Source of the DNA: M55B118 sp964501715
GTDB lineage: Bacteria > Bacillota_I > Bacilli_A > Izemoplasmatales > Izemoplasmataceae
NCBI GenBank assembly: GCA_964501715.1
Contig: CAZCTR010000013.1
Location: 1 to 42,206, forward strand
Length of the DNA: 42,206 nt
Direction of reading: 5' to 3'
Part shown: positions 1-8,298 of the stretch, piece by piece
Layout: each line of letters starts with the position of its first letter
Numbering within the stretch: position 1 is the first letter of the stretch
Translations under genes and position numbers: made by a program
Notes under the pieces: generated by a model
The model's input: the letters and a program-made list of their open reading frames with translations, nothing else
Databases searched by the model: none
What the model was told of the DNA's origin: nothing

Positions 1-27
1 CGCGTTTAGCCACTTCGCTACCCCTCC
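1..27 (-). tRNA. tRNA-Tyr, 5' part only, cut by the window edge
   Basis: Read on the minus strand from position 27, the sequence begins GGAGGGGTAGCGAAGTGG and continues CTAAACGCG. This is the acceptor strand and D-arm of a Bacillota tRNA-Tyr. The anticodon lies outside the window, so the identity rests on similarity of the first 27 bases to known tRNA-Tyr genes. The gene lies downstream of the MazG-like gene on the same strand and has its own promoter-like sequence. Confidence 0.75.
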
Positions 28-42
28 AAACACGCAAGTAAC

Positions 43-71
43 ATTTTATACCAATGATGCGTAAAAAGCAA
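43..71 (-). promoter_or_regulatory. Promoter for the tRNA gene
   Basis: On the minus strand a TTGCTT -35 element (66-71) and a TAAAAT -10 element (43-48) are separated by 17 bases, ending about 15 bases before the tRNA 5' end. It lies between the MazG-like stop codon and the tRNA. Confidence 0.55.
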
Positions 72-73
72 GA

Positions 74-358
74 CTATTTTTTCATCGGATACTTGTAAGT
101 ATTCATCTTGAGTTTTTCATCGATGATCTCTTCCACATCGAAATCAAGATCATGAGCAAGAGCCAGGGATAAAATGAGAATATCCGCCAGCTCTTCTTTC
201 ATGTTCTGAAGATCCTTAGGCTCAGAACCCCATTGGAAATTATCGAGCAGCTCCGCTGCTTCAAGCACTATCGATTTCGTCAGGTTCTCAGGAGTATCCG
301 TTTCATCCCATCCCCTGTCATCTCTGAATTTTATGATTTTTTTTATGAGCTCATCCAT
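74..358 (-). CDS. MazG-like nucleotide pyrophosphohydrolase
   Basis: A 94-residue all-alpha protein of the MazG-like NTP pyrophosphatase superfamily (single-domain, about 100 aa, RS21-C6/dCTPase-like type). It carries the expected EAAEL motif (residues 33-37) and the downstream EELADIL motif (55-61), whose acidic residues bind Mg2+. Members hydrolyse (deoxy)nucleoside triphosphates to monophosphate and pyrophosphate and clear non-canonical or excess dNTPs; the substrate cannot be read from sequence. It starts 18 bases after the DUF951 stop and is probably the last protein gene of the parAB-mscS operon. The length is normal for the short type and both metal-binding motifs are intact. Confidence 0.85.
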   Translation of the reverse strand: MDELIKKIIKFRDDRGWDETDTPENLTKSIVLEAAELLDNFQWGSEPKDLQNMKEELADILILSLALAHDLDFDVEEIIDEKLKMNTYKYPMKK

Positions 359-376
359 AAATCAAACGCCATCCTA

Positions 377-580
377 TCATCCGTTTTCAACGACCTTTTT
401 TAATCGTTTTTGGAATTTTGGTCGTTCAAGCATGACCACATGGTCACATCCCAGACACTTCAATTTGACATCCGCGCCATATCTGATGACTTCCCAACGG
501 TTCGAACCGCAGGGGTGGGATTTTCTCATCTCAACGATTGTCCCGACTTTAACCGGATCCATTGGTGCCAATTTGATCAT
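377..580 (-). CDS. DUF951 family protein (YyzM-like)
   Basis: A 67-residue basic protein of the DUF951 family, which lies next to the parAB/mscS/ychF region in many Bacillota. Visible features are a V..GTIVEMRKSHPCG segment and a CLGCDHVVMLER segment, the latter suggesting a small metal-binding or structural Cys pair. The start at 580 is chosen because AGAAGGGA lies just upstream; the longer frame to 682 lacks such a site. Its first 32 bases overlap the 3' end of mscS, so the two are translationally coupled. Function is unknown; the small barrel-like sequence and high basic content would allow nucleic-acid binding, but that is inference. Confidence 0.82.
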   Translation of the reverse strand: MIKLAPMDPVKVGTIVEMRKSHPCGSNRWEVIRYGADVKLKCLGCDHVVMLERPKFQKRLKKVVENG

Positions 581-1484
581 TGGTCCCTTCTGTATCATCC
601 TGGGATTTGTAATTCTTGTCTTCATTGCCACTGTCTTTGATTGAGTCATCATCATTCTCTTTATATGCATTATGCAATACAAGCTGAGGGAATGGAATTT
701 CCACTTCGTGTTGCCTGAACTGGTCGACTATTTCCTTTCGTATCGCTCTTTCTACACCATATTGTGTATTAGATACTGTTTTTGCGACTATTCTCAGGTT
801 GATGCTGGAATCATCTAACTCTGTGACTCCGACATACAAGGGCGTATCCATAATATTTTCATATTTATCCTCAAGTTCTTTCATGAAAGGTTCCATGATT
901 TCCGCCACTTTGTCCAAATCCGTATGATAGGCGACCCCGAAATTGACAATGGCCATGCTGAAGCTTTTAGAATGGTTTTCAAGGTTACTGATATCTCCGT
1001 TGTTGATTATCTTGACTATCCCTTTCCAACTTTGCACATGTGTTGCCCTAAGGCCCATTTTCGTGACGACGCCCCAGAATCCATTGATTTCGACGGTCTC
1101 ACCTTCATTAAAGGCGTTTTCGATTACAAAAAAGAATCCTGCGAGAAAATCTCTAACTATGGATTGGGCACCAAAACCTATTGCCAAACCCAAAACCCCG
1201 GCACTGGCAAGAATGGGAGTGACTTCCACATTCAGTTCTTCCAGAACGATGATGAAAATGGTGAACCATACAACGACCCTGATGAAATTCCTCACCAGTT
1301 TTCCGATTGTAACACTATGGGGGTCCCCTTTTTTCAATTTAACAAACTGCATAAAGAAGGTCTTTAGAATGAAATTAGCAACAATGCCTATCAAAATCCA
1401 CATAAAGACCATGACAAGGACCATAGCTACGCTAGTCCAATAATCTGTTAGATACCCTGCAATAAATTCTTCAATGAATATCAT
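549..1484 (-). CDS. mscS: MscS-family mechanosensitive ion channel
   Basis: A 311-residue small-conductance mechanosensitive channel. Three N-terminal membrane helices lie at about 18-45, 66-86 and 90-125. The pore-lining third helix contains the hallmark Gly/Ala-rich stretch around GFGAQSIVRDF (103-113). It is followed by the cytoplasmic beta domain (VEINGFWGVV...) and an alpha/beta vestibule. The last 35 or so residues are hydrophilic and rich in D, N, Q and S. The channel releases osmolytes on hypo-osmotic shock. It follows parB after 6 bases, with its AAAGGGG ribosome site inside the parB end, and overlaps the DUF951 gene downstream. The parA-parB-mscS-DUF951 order is typical of Bacillota. 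Confidence 0.94.
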   Translation of the reverse strand: MIFIEEFIAGYLTDYWTSVAMVLVMVFMWILIGIVANFILKTFFMQFVKLKKGDPHSVTIGKLVRNFIRVVVWFTIFIIVLEELNVEVTPILASAGVLGLAIGFGAQSIVRDFLAGFFFVIENAFNEGETVEINGFWGVVTKMGLRATHVQSWKGIVKIINNGDISNLENHSKSFSMAIVNFGVAYHTDLDKVAEIMEPFMKELEDKYENIMDTPLYVGVTELDDSSINLRIVAKTVSNTQYGVERAIRKEIVDQFRQHEVEIPFPQLVLHNAYKENDDDSIKDSGNEDKNYKSQDDTEGTNDQIGTNGSG

Positions 1485-1490
1485 ATGTTG

Positions 1491-2354
1491 TTATTCCCCT
1501 TTCAATTTTTCAAGTGCTTCTATCATTTCTTTGTTGGACTTGAACTTAAGTATGATCTGTTTATTTCCAAGCTCAACCACCGGCAGTGTCGAAAACACAT
1601 TCTCGATAGATTTTTCAAATCTCTTCCGGTAATCGTATTGTTTTTTTGCTTCGTTGAGCTTCTTTTCACTATATGTCTCAGAACCCGCTTGTTTCTTCTT
1701 TCTCACCAAAGTTTCGGTCTGCCTTACATTCAATGATTCCCGCTTGATCTTGTTCGAGATGAGCAAAACCAACTCCTCATCGTCAATCTTGCTCAAGACC
1801 CTGGCATGTCCCATGGATAGAAGACCGTTGTTCAAATCTTCAATGACACTCAAGGGGAGCGAAAGCAGTCCCAGCATGTTCGTGACATATGACCGGCTTT
1901 TTCCTATTTTCTTAGCCAATTCCTCGTGTTTCAGGCCAAGTTTCTTAATCACTCTTTCATAGGCGACAGCTTCTTCTATGACTGTGAGATTCTCCCTTTG
2001 AAGGTTTTCAAGCAGAGCAAGTTCTGTCATGTAAATGGAATTGTAATCCCTGATGATCGCGGGAATCGTCCCTTTTCCAATCATTTTTGAGGCACGCAGA
2101 CGCCTTTCCCCTGCGACCAATGTATACCCTTCAACTTCTCTTTTGACAATTATGGGCTGTATGACACCGTGATTCTTGATGGACTGGGCGAGTTCTTCCA
2201 ACGATTGATTCTTGAAAACGACTCTCGGTTGATTCGGATTGGGCCGGATGGCGCTTACCGGTAGCTCTTCAACTGTTTCATTCTCTTTTACGTTGATTTT
2301 ATTCTCTTCGATAAGATCCAGGATGTTGCGTCCTAACAATTCTTTACTAGCCAT
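1491..2354 (-). CDS. parB: Chromosome partitioning protein ParB
   Basis: A 287-residue ParB/Spo0J protein, the parS-binding CTPase clamp of chromosome segregation. The N-terminal ParB/Srx domain (about 28-115) includes the CTP-binding GERRLRA motif (82-88). The helix-turn-helix that reads parS lies near 141-165 (EELAKKIGKSRSYVTNML). A basic linker and a C-terminal dimerisation domain complete the usual length. The start overlaps the end of parA by 8 bases. No noc paralogue is seen in the window. A parS-like but imperfect site occurs in rsmG (6132-6146). Confidence 0.95.
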   Translation of the reverse strand: MASKELLGRNILDLIEENKINVKENETVEELPVSAIRPNPNQPRVVFKNQSLEELAQSIKNHGVIQPIIVKREVEGYTLVAGERRLRASKMIGKGTIPAIIRDYNSIYMTELALLENLQRENLTVIEEAVAYERVIKKLGLKHEELAKKIGKSRSYVTNMLGLLSLPLSVIEDLNNGLLSMGHARVLSKIDDEELVLLISNKIKRESLNVRQTETLVRKKKQAGSETYSEKKLNEAKKQYDYRKRFEKSIENVFSTLPVVELGNKQIILKFKSNKEMIEALEKLKGE

Positions 2355-3129
2355 GGTTCTTCACCACTTCACCGGCCAAACTCTTATAACTTTCCGACCC
2401 CTTTGAATAGGGGGCGTATTCTGTGACCGGTACACCATGACTTGACGCTTCTGATACCTTGACATTTCTTGGGATGATGGTTTTAAAAACCTTCTCCTTG
2501 AAATAAGTCTTCACCTCATTGATGACCTCATAACCGATATTGCTGCGGGTATCCAGCATGGTCAACAGGACTCCTTCTATTAAAATGGATTGATACCCGT
2601 TGATCTTTTGCTTGTTTTGAATCAACCTTATGGTATTCAATAGTTGTGTGAGTCCGTCCAATGCCAGAAACTCGCATTGTACCGGTATAAGAACGCTATT
2701 GGCTGCCATGAGCGCGTTCATTGTGACAATGCCCAAGGAGGGCGGACAGTCAATTAAAATATAATCATAATCATCTTTGATATGCTTAAGGGCATTTAGA
2801 AGTCGGAACTCCTTATCCTCTACACCAATCAATTGACTCTCTATGTTATTGAGTTCAAACCGGGCAGGAAGAATATCTATCTTAACATTTTCGCTTTTGG
2901 GTTTTTTGATGATCTTTCGAATATCGATGTCATTGAAAAATAGATCGGCAACTGTATAGTCCAAATTCGACCGGTTGATGCCTAAATAAGTTGTTGCATT
3001 CGCCTGGTGGTCTATATCGACCAATAAAACTTTTCGGCCGAGATAGGACAATGAACTGGCCAAGTTTACGCTCGTGGCTGTCTTGCCAACGCCGCCTTTT
3101 TGATTGCTGATTGCTAATATTTTACCCAT
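2347..3129 (-). CDS. parA: Chromosome partitioning ATPase ParA (Soj)
   Basis: A 260-residue ParA-type Walker ATPase. It has the deviant Walker A KGGVGKT (11-17), the switch region with VDIDHQANAT near 37-46, and the Walker B region DYILIDCPPSLG. It lacks an N-terminal DNA-binding domain, so it belongs to the short chromosomal Soj type. With ATP it binds DNA non-specifically and is stimulated by ParB, driving origin segregation and, in relatives, modulating DnaA. It heads parA-parB-mscS-DUF951. An 80-base gap separates it from the membrane protein gene upstream and contains a TAAAAT-like -10, so it may have its own promoter. Confidence 0.95.
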   Translation of the reverse strand: MGKILAISNQKGGVGKTATSVNLASSLSYLGRKVLLVDIDHQANATTYLGINRSNLDYTVADLFFNDIDIRKIIKKPKSENVKIDILPARFELNNIESQLIGVEDKEFRLLNALKHIKDDYDYILIDCPPSLGIVTMNALMAANSVLIPVQCEFLALDGLTQLLNTIRLIQNKQKINGYQSILIEGVLLTMLDTRSNIGYEVINEVKTYFKEKVFKTIIPRNVKVSEASSHGVPVTEYAPYSKGSESYKSLAGEVVKNHG

Positions 3130-3209
3130 TTATATCCCTCATTATTCTTTCCATAGCTTTAGCGATTACCATTTTATCACATACACTCCGTTCCTGTGCA
3201 TTAAATGAA

Positions 3210-4400
3210 TCATGAAAGCCGTTCCTTGAAAACGGACTCATTCAATAAGAAAAAATTCATGTCTTCAAAACTGATGAACTTTCTCATGGGTTTTGATTTG
3301 AACAATTGTTTTATTTCTTGATGGGAAAGCACTTTGTCCACCCTTCCCCATTTATCAAATTGTGTCACTTCGGTTTTTAGGTACTTATACAATAGACCCA
3401 GGGCAAGAATCCTGTTGGTTCTGTTGGTGTACATGGATTCAAGATGGAATTCATAACGCTTGAAAGTGTTCCTGTATGACGGTTTGAAATACGAGGCTAC
3501 CTGCATCAGTACAATATTCATATCTTCATTCTTGTTCAATTTGTATTTATCAAACTGACGGGCATACGTTTTTACGGTCCTTGATAAATAGTTCTTATCC
3601 AGGATACTCTCCAAATTATGATGATGCAAAAAGAAATAGAATTCAGCAGCTTCCTCAATATCAGCTTCGTCATCCGATAAAGTCCAGTTCTGATGAATGA
3701 ATTTGACCATTTCGACGACTTTGTTCTGAAAAAGAACATCATCGTACAGAGCTGTCTTTGATTCGCGTTCTTCATAGTTTCTTATATAACTCAACGCATA
3801 ACTGTTGTACCTTTGGATGAGACGGTCGATTTCGATGTAATCCTTGTTCAAATCCTCCTCGATAGAATCCTTGAGGATGAAATGCACCAGGAACACGAGG
3901 AAAAATCCCAGCAATATCAGCTGGTATATGACTGACGGCACTTGCACCGGTGTCCCATCAATCTCCATGAGGGTATCAGATATAGCCTCTAGATAAAATA
4001 TGCCGAATATCGTCACGGCACCACCATAGATGATGTATGTGGTAATGTCCTGATAAAATATGATGACGCTAAGCGTAATGAAGAGTAGAAAATAACCATA
4101 AAGCTGACCGGATCCCGCAACGTAATAATACGTCAAACCCAAGAAGGTATAAACACTGACATGCATGGCTAGTCTGGTTTTGTTGAAAAAAAGCAGAATA
4201 AAGCCGATGGTAAACAACAATGTGAATGTAAGCGGGACCAGAATCTTGATGCCTATGGAGAAATCCTCTATGAATGAAACCGGAATGGTGAGGATTCCGA
4301 AAACAAATAAGAAAAACATGACCAAAGTGACTTTGAGTCTCAGTATTTCATTACGTGATAAAAACCCGCTTTGTTTGATCTGCTGGAGAAGACCTTTCAT
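3210..4400 (-). CDS. Multi-pass membrane protein with degenerate HD-GYP-like domain (paralogue 1)
   Basis: A 396-residue protein of unknown function. About six hydrophobic helices fill residues 22-185, followed by a long cytoplasmic helical region. Its last third (ILALGLLYKYLKTEVTQFDK ... VLSHQEIKQLF) resembles the C-terminal part of HD-GYP domains, where a conserved helix, an RPY-like position and an 'eal..l' helix occur. No HD metal ligands, no HDIGK and no GYP are present, so any phosphodiesterase activity is probably lost. It overlaps the upstream paralogue by one base (TAATG). The pair lies between rsmG and parA, where B. subtilis carries noc. A role as a membrane sensor or scaffold near the segregation genes is speculation. 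Confidence 0.8.
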   Translation of the reverse strand: MKGLLQQIKQSGFLSRNEILRLKVTLVMFFLFVFGILTIPVSFIEDFSIGIKILVPLTFTLLFTIGFILLFFNKTRLAMHVSVYTFLGLTYYYVAGSGQLYGYFLLFITLSVIIFYQDITTYIIYGGAVTIFGIFYLEAISDTLMEIDGTPVQVPSVIYQLILLGFFLVFLVHFILKDSIEEDLNKDYIEIDRLIQRYNSYALSYIRNYEERESKTALYDDVLFQNKVVEMVKFIHQNWTLSDDEADIEEAAEFYFFLHHHNLESILDKNYLSRTVKTYARQFDKYKLNKNEDMNIVLMQVASYFKPSYRNTFKRYEFHLESMYTNRTNRILALGLLYKYLKTEVTQFDKWGRVDKVLSHQEIKQLFKSKPMRKFISFEDMNFFLLNESVFKERLS

Positions 4401-5596
4401 TATTGACGCCTCCTCTCGTGATCATAAGAGGTGATTCTGGCAAAAGTATCCTGATTCTCTTTGAAGAACACCATGAGGTCATGATCGAAAAGATGACGGA
4501 CATCCGGCTCACTGAGAACATTGAGCACTTCTTTCATGGTGAGTCTGCGAAGATAGGGTTTCTCAATCCTGAGCATCGCGATGAAAACAGAGAAAGCCAC
4601 AATCTTCACCGCTTGACTGTCAGTGGTGTAATTCAATGACTTGGTCGTATCCTCAATGTGTCCGAGAGCCATTTCCTCATCAAACTCAAAGGAGTGGTAT
4701 TGTCCTGATTTGAAAGCAACGTATGGCATTTTTTTATTATGTTTGAGCTCCATTTGTTTGAGTTCCTCAAAGTCGTATCGCGAATAACCTGGGTTGTTAT
4801 TCATCACTTTGTCTTGATTGTTCGACAAACTCAGGTCCTTCAATAAATCGATGCGCTCTTTGAACACGTTATCGATACCTATTTTTTTAGACAATGATTC
4901 ACTGAACGACTCCAGGGCGTCATAGTATTCAGTATAATCCATATAGTGTTCACTCATAGACTCCCCTAGTTCAAAAACTATACTGATGGCTCTGGTCTCA
5001 CGCTCCTTGATCATCGCGATTTTCCAATAGAAACGTTCTTTTTGTTTTGTCAGGATAAACGAGGAGATGGAAAGGAGCATGACAAAAATCACAAGAAAAA
5101 CGTAAATATAGACTGTTGTTGACGAGAGCCCTCCGGCATGAAACATTTCCGGAAACCCGAATATCACAAGCGTTCCCCCAAAAAACAACAACAGATTGTT
5201 GAGGAGGACCGTTTTGGCGTGCTGATAGATGGCTATGATGCTGTAGAACAAAAACAAGATGGTGAAGATGCTTGGATGCCTGAGTTCCAAAATCAACCCG
5301 ACACCAATCAAATATAATCCGATAGCGGTAATATACATGGAAAGATTGAAATCATAAAACCATTGGCTTTTGAGATAAAAGATAGCATTCACGCCAATAA
5401 GAAACAAGAACATCAAAATGAATACAACGGCGTTCATGACGGTTATGTCAATACCGAGAAACAACACCAGGGAAAACACCATGACCACAAAAAGAATTAC
5501 CGCAACATGAAAAGCCTTCTTTCTCAAGAAATGGATTTCTAATTCATGATAATGTTTTGCAGTATGGGTCTTGAATTCGTCAAACACAGTCCCCAC
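4400..5596 (-). CDS. Multi-pass membrane protein with degenerate HD-GYP-like domain (paralogue 2)
   Basis: A 398-residue protein with the same plan as its downstream neighbour: a short cytoplasmic N-terminus, about six membrane helices over residues 28-188, then a soluble region of about 200 residues. The segment KIVAFSVFIAMLRIEKPYLR followed by a TMKEVLNVL...FDHDLMVFF stretch strongly recalls the end of HD-GYP phosphodiesterases (I.A..D...A....RPY ... FD..lv..F). The catalytic HD and GYP residues are absent. The stop codon lies 6 bases after the rsmG side boundary and the end overlaps the next start (TAATG), so the two proteins are probably made together and may form a heteromer. The family assignment is my inference from pattern. 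Confidence 0.8.
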   Translation of the reverse strand: MGTVFDEFKTHTAKHYHELEIHFLRKKAFHVAVILFVVMVFSLVLFLGIDITVMNAVVFILMFLFLIGVNAIFYLKSQWFYDFNLSMYITAIGLYLIGVGLILELRHPSIFTILFLFYSIIAIYQHAKTVLLNNLLLFFGGTLVIFGFPEMFHAGGLSSTTVYIYVFLVIFVMLLSISSFILTKQKERFYWKIAMIKERETRAISIVFELGESMSEHYMDYTEYYDALESFSESLSKKIGIDNVFKERIDLLKDLSLSNNQDKVMNNNPGYSRYDFEELKQMELKHNKKMPYVAFKSGQYHSFEFDEEMALGHIEDTTKSLNYTTDSQAVKIVAFSVFIAMLRIEKPYLRRLTMKEVLNVLSEPDVRHLFDHDLMVFFKENQDTFARITSYDHERRRQ

Positions 5597-5602
5597 CCCA
5601 GT

Positions 5603-6289
5603 CTATAACGGCTTGGACTTTATTTTGTTGAAGGCCCGGGGATATTTCCTGGGCGTCTCTTTATTTTTCTCAAAAACCAACAAGGTCCTGAAATGACCAT
5701 CAATGGTGAAATCCCAAAGATTTGAAAGCTTCGCCCCAAGCAAATCCAATGCATCTTTTGCAGTGTCAAGTTCATCCTTATACCGATAGCTTTTATAAGC
5801 AATGAAATGACCTCCTTTTTTGACAAAAGGAATGCAGAACTCCCCTAACATGTTCAAAGAAGCCACAGCCCTTGCCGTCACTATGTCATACGCCTCTTTT
5901 TGGCCGTGTTCCTCAATTCGTCCATGGATGAGTTCGGCGTCTATTTCAAGCGCACTGGTCAAGGCCTCAAGGAATGTGATTCTTTTTTTAAGGGCATCAA
6001 TGATCGTCAATTTCAAAGAAGGGAAGACTATTTTCAAGGGAATTCCCGGAAAGCCTGCCCCGCTTCCCACATCGAGCAAACTGCAATTGGTCACATCCAG
6101 TTTCCTACCAAGCATCAACGAATCAAGGAAATGTTTCACGTAAACACCTTTTTCATCCTCAATGCCGGTCAAGTTCATTTTTTTGTTCCAATCCACAAGC
6201 ATGTCAAAATATATGTCGAAGGCCTTTTCCTGTTCAACGGAAAGGTCAAAACCATATGATTGGAATAACGTGCGCATATCTGAGTCCAT
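5603..6289 (-). CDS. rsmG: 16S rRNA (guanine527-N7)-methyltransferase RsmG
   Basis: A 228-residue class I SAM-dependent methyltransferase (GidB). The family signature HFLDSL is at 53-58 and the SAM-binding loop LLDVGSGAGFPGIPL at 71-85. An acidic residue at the end of strand 2 (IIDALKKR) and a TARAV motif follow. It methylates N7 of G527 of 16S rRNA; loss gives low-level streptomycin resistance in other bacteria. AAGGTGA precedes the ATG. It follows mnmG, the usual gidA-gidB order, but a terminator-like hairpin lies at the end of mnmG. The coding region contains a parS-like half site. Confidence 0.96.
   Translation of the reverse strand: MDSDMRTLFQSYGFDLSVEQEKAFDIYFDMLVDWNKKMNLTGIEDEKGVYVKHFLDSLMLGRKLDVTNCSLLDVGSGAGFPGIPLKIVFPSLKLTIIDALKKRITFLEALTSALEIDAELIHGRIEEHGQKEAYDIVTARAVASLNMLGEFCIPFVKKGGHFIAYKSYRYKDELDTAKDALDLLGAKLSNLWDFTIDGHFRTLLVFEKNKETPRKYPRAFNKIKSKPL
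6132..6146. other. Degenerate parS-like site inside rsmG
   Basis: The plus strand reads TGTTTCACGTAAACA. The Bacillota parS consensus is TGTTTCACGTGAAACA, so one half site (TGTTTCACGT) is perfect and the palindrome is one base short. It lies 3 kb from parAB, where parS sites usually cluster. The one-base deletion disrupts half-site spacing, so binding by ParB is doubtful. Confidence 0.3.
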
Positions 6290-6337
6290 ACAATCACCTT
6301 AAAGGTATTTTACCACAAAGCAAAGGGCTTTTAAATA

Positions 6338-6370
6338 AAACAAATCAGGCAATTAAGCGCCTGATTTGTT
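6338..6370 (-). terminator. Terminator hairpin containing the mnmG stop codon
   Basis: On the minus strand an 11-bp stem ACAAATCAGGC/GCCTGATTTGT (arms 6359-6369 and 6340-6350) is followed by TTTATTT. The mnmG TAA (6353-6355) sits in the loop, so the last mnmG codons form one arm of the stem. It may attenuate read-through into rsmG. Confidence 0.75.
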
Positions 6371-8224
6371 TTTGATCATTTTTAGATGCACGCTCAGTAT
6401 GGCGATATCACTAGGGTTGACGCCGCTGATCCTAGACGCCTGTCCCAAAGTGAGTGGGCGGATCTTTTGAAGTTTCTCCTTTGCCTCATATGCCAGATTC
6501 CTGATGGCGTCGTATTCAATGTCAGAAGGGATGCTCACTTTTTCCTGCTTAAGCAATTTTTGAGCCTGTGTTTGAGCTTTCTTGATGTATCCCTCATACT
6601 TAATGTCAATTTCCAACTGTTCCAATGTGTCAGAATCAAATGACGGAAAGTCAGTGTCGAAGAAATAGACATGCTCCCCTTTGATTTCGGGTCTTCTCAA
6701 AAGGTCATAAAAACTGACCTTATTGTTCAACGGACTGCTGTTTAAATAGCTCAAGACCTTTGTCACATCTTCTTTGGGATATAGCACAAAGTCCTTGAAC
6801 GCCTGTTTGGCTTTTTGGATGTTTTCTTGTTTCTGAGTGAAAACATCGTATTTTTCCTGACTCAGAAGCCCCGCCTGATAGCCTTTTTCCATCAGCCTCG
6901 CATCAGCATTGTCATGTCGGAGAAGCAAGCGATGTTCCGCTCTTGATGTCAACAACCGATATGGATCCGAGATCCCCTTGGTGACCAGGTCATCAATCAG
7001 GACACCAATATAGGCTTCGTTCCTTTTAAGGATGAGCGCGTCCTTGCCATCAAGGGACAGGACCGCGTTGATACCTGCCATCAAGCCCTGGCCAGCCGCC
7101 TCTTCGTAACCGCTGGTTCCATTCACCTGGCCGGCGAAGTATAGGTTTTTGACTAATTTGGTCTCCAACGTGGGCCATAGCTGCCTGGGGTCGATCGCGT
7201 CATACTCTATGGCGTATGCATACTTGGTAATTGTCGCATTTTCCAAACCAGGGATGGAATTCACCATAGCTTCCTGGACATCATGGGGCATCGAAGTCGA
7301 CAGCCCTTGGATGTATATATCCTTGAGATGCTTGCTTTCAGGTTCAAGGAAGATCTGATGCCTGGGCTTGTCCTTGAACTTCACAAGTTTGTCCTCTATC
7401 GAAGGACAATACCTCGGTCCAACCCCTTCTACGACACCGCTGTACATGGATGACATTCCTAGATTACGATTGATGATCTCATGAGTCTTCAAGGATGTGT
7501 AAGTGAGGTGGCAATCATATTGATTGTCCGGATTGTAGGTAAGTCCGCTATAAAAGCTGAAACGACGGACCATGCCATCGCCTTTCAAGATTTCTGTCTT
7601 AGCGAAATCCACGGTATCCTTGTCAACCCTCGGTGGGGTGCCGGTCTTCAACCGCGACAGGTTGAAGCCCAGCTCTTTAAGCTGTGAAGAAAGGTCTAGA
7701 GATGGTTTTTGATTCTCCGGTCCCTCCTGTCTGGCTTGTTGTCCGACAAGAACTTTTCCATTCATGAATGTCCCTGTGGTGACAATCACTTTCCTAGCAT
7801 GAAATTCGTCATCCGTCTCTGTTCGCACACCGGTTACCGTGCCGTTTTCAACAATCAGAGTCTTGACGTACACCTCTTCTGTATAGAGGTTTTTCTGAGA
7901 AAGAAGGATTTCTTTCATGCGCTTGGGATAGGCAATCTTGTCAGACTGTGAGCGCAACGCCCTGACAGCGGGGCCTTTGGAATGATTGAGCAGCCTCATT
8001 TGGATCTGAGTGGCATCGGCATTGCGGGCCATCTCACCACCAAGTGCATCAATTTCGCGTACTACTATGCCTTTGGCTGGACCCCCAACAGAAGGATTAC
8101 ACGGCATTGAAGCCACATAATCCATATTCCCAGTGACGAGGAGGGTTTTCTTATTCATGCGTGCGGCGGCCAAAGCAGCTTCACTGCCGGCATGCCCACC
8201 GCCTATGACAATCACATCATACAT
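6353..8224 (-). CDS. mnmG: tRNA uridine-5-carboxymethylaminomethyl modification enzyme MnmG
   Basis: A 623-residue FAD-dependent MnmG (GidA), full length. The Rossmann FAD motif IGGGHAGSEAALAAARM lies at residues 7-23. The family signatures GPRYCPSIEDK and GQVNGTSGYEEAAGQGLMAG are present, as is the C-terminal SRAEHRLLLRHDNADARL. With MnmE it installs cmnm5 at wobble U34 of several tRNAs. mnmE is not in the window. rsmG follows on the same strand. The 3' end folds into a terminator. Confidence 0.97.
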   Translation of the reverse strand: MYDVIVIGGGHAGSEAALAAARMNKKTLLVTGNMDYVASMPCNPSVGGPAKGIVVREIDALGGEMARNADATQIQMRLLNHSKGPAVRALRSQSDKIAYPKRMKEILLSQKNLYTEEVYVKTLIVENGTVTGVRTETDDEFHARKVIVTTGTFMNGKVLVGQQARQEGPENQKPSLDLSSQLKELGFNLSRLKTGTPPRVDKDTVDFAKTEILKGDGMVRRFSFYSGLTYNPDNQYDCHLTYTSLKTHEIINRNLGMSSMYSGVVEGVGPRYCPSIEDKLVKFKDKPRHQIFLEPESKHLKDIYIQGLSTSMPHDVQEAMVNSIPGLENATITKYAYAIEYDAIDPRQLWPTLETKLVKNLYFAGQVNGTSGYEEAAGQGLMAGINAVLSLDGKDALILKRNEAYIGVLIDDLVTKGISDPYRLLTSRAEHRLLLRHDNADARLMEKGYQAGLLSQEKYDVFTQKQENIQKAKQAFKDFVLYPKEDVTKVLSYLNSSPLNNKVSFYDLLRRPEIKGEHVYFFDTDFPSFDSDTLEQLEIDIKYEGYIKKAQTQAQKLLKQEKVSIPSDIEYDAIRNLAYEAKEKLQKIRPLTLGQASRISGVNPSDIAILSVHLKMIKNKSGA

Positions 8225-8298
8225 TCAAATCACCTTCTGAACACATTCTAATCTTAAATGGTCCGCCCGTAAACCAAACAGCACCTGGACAAGTGTAT

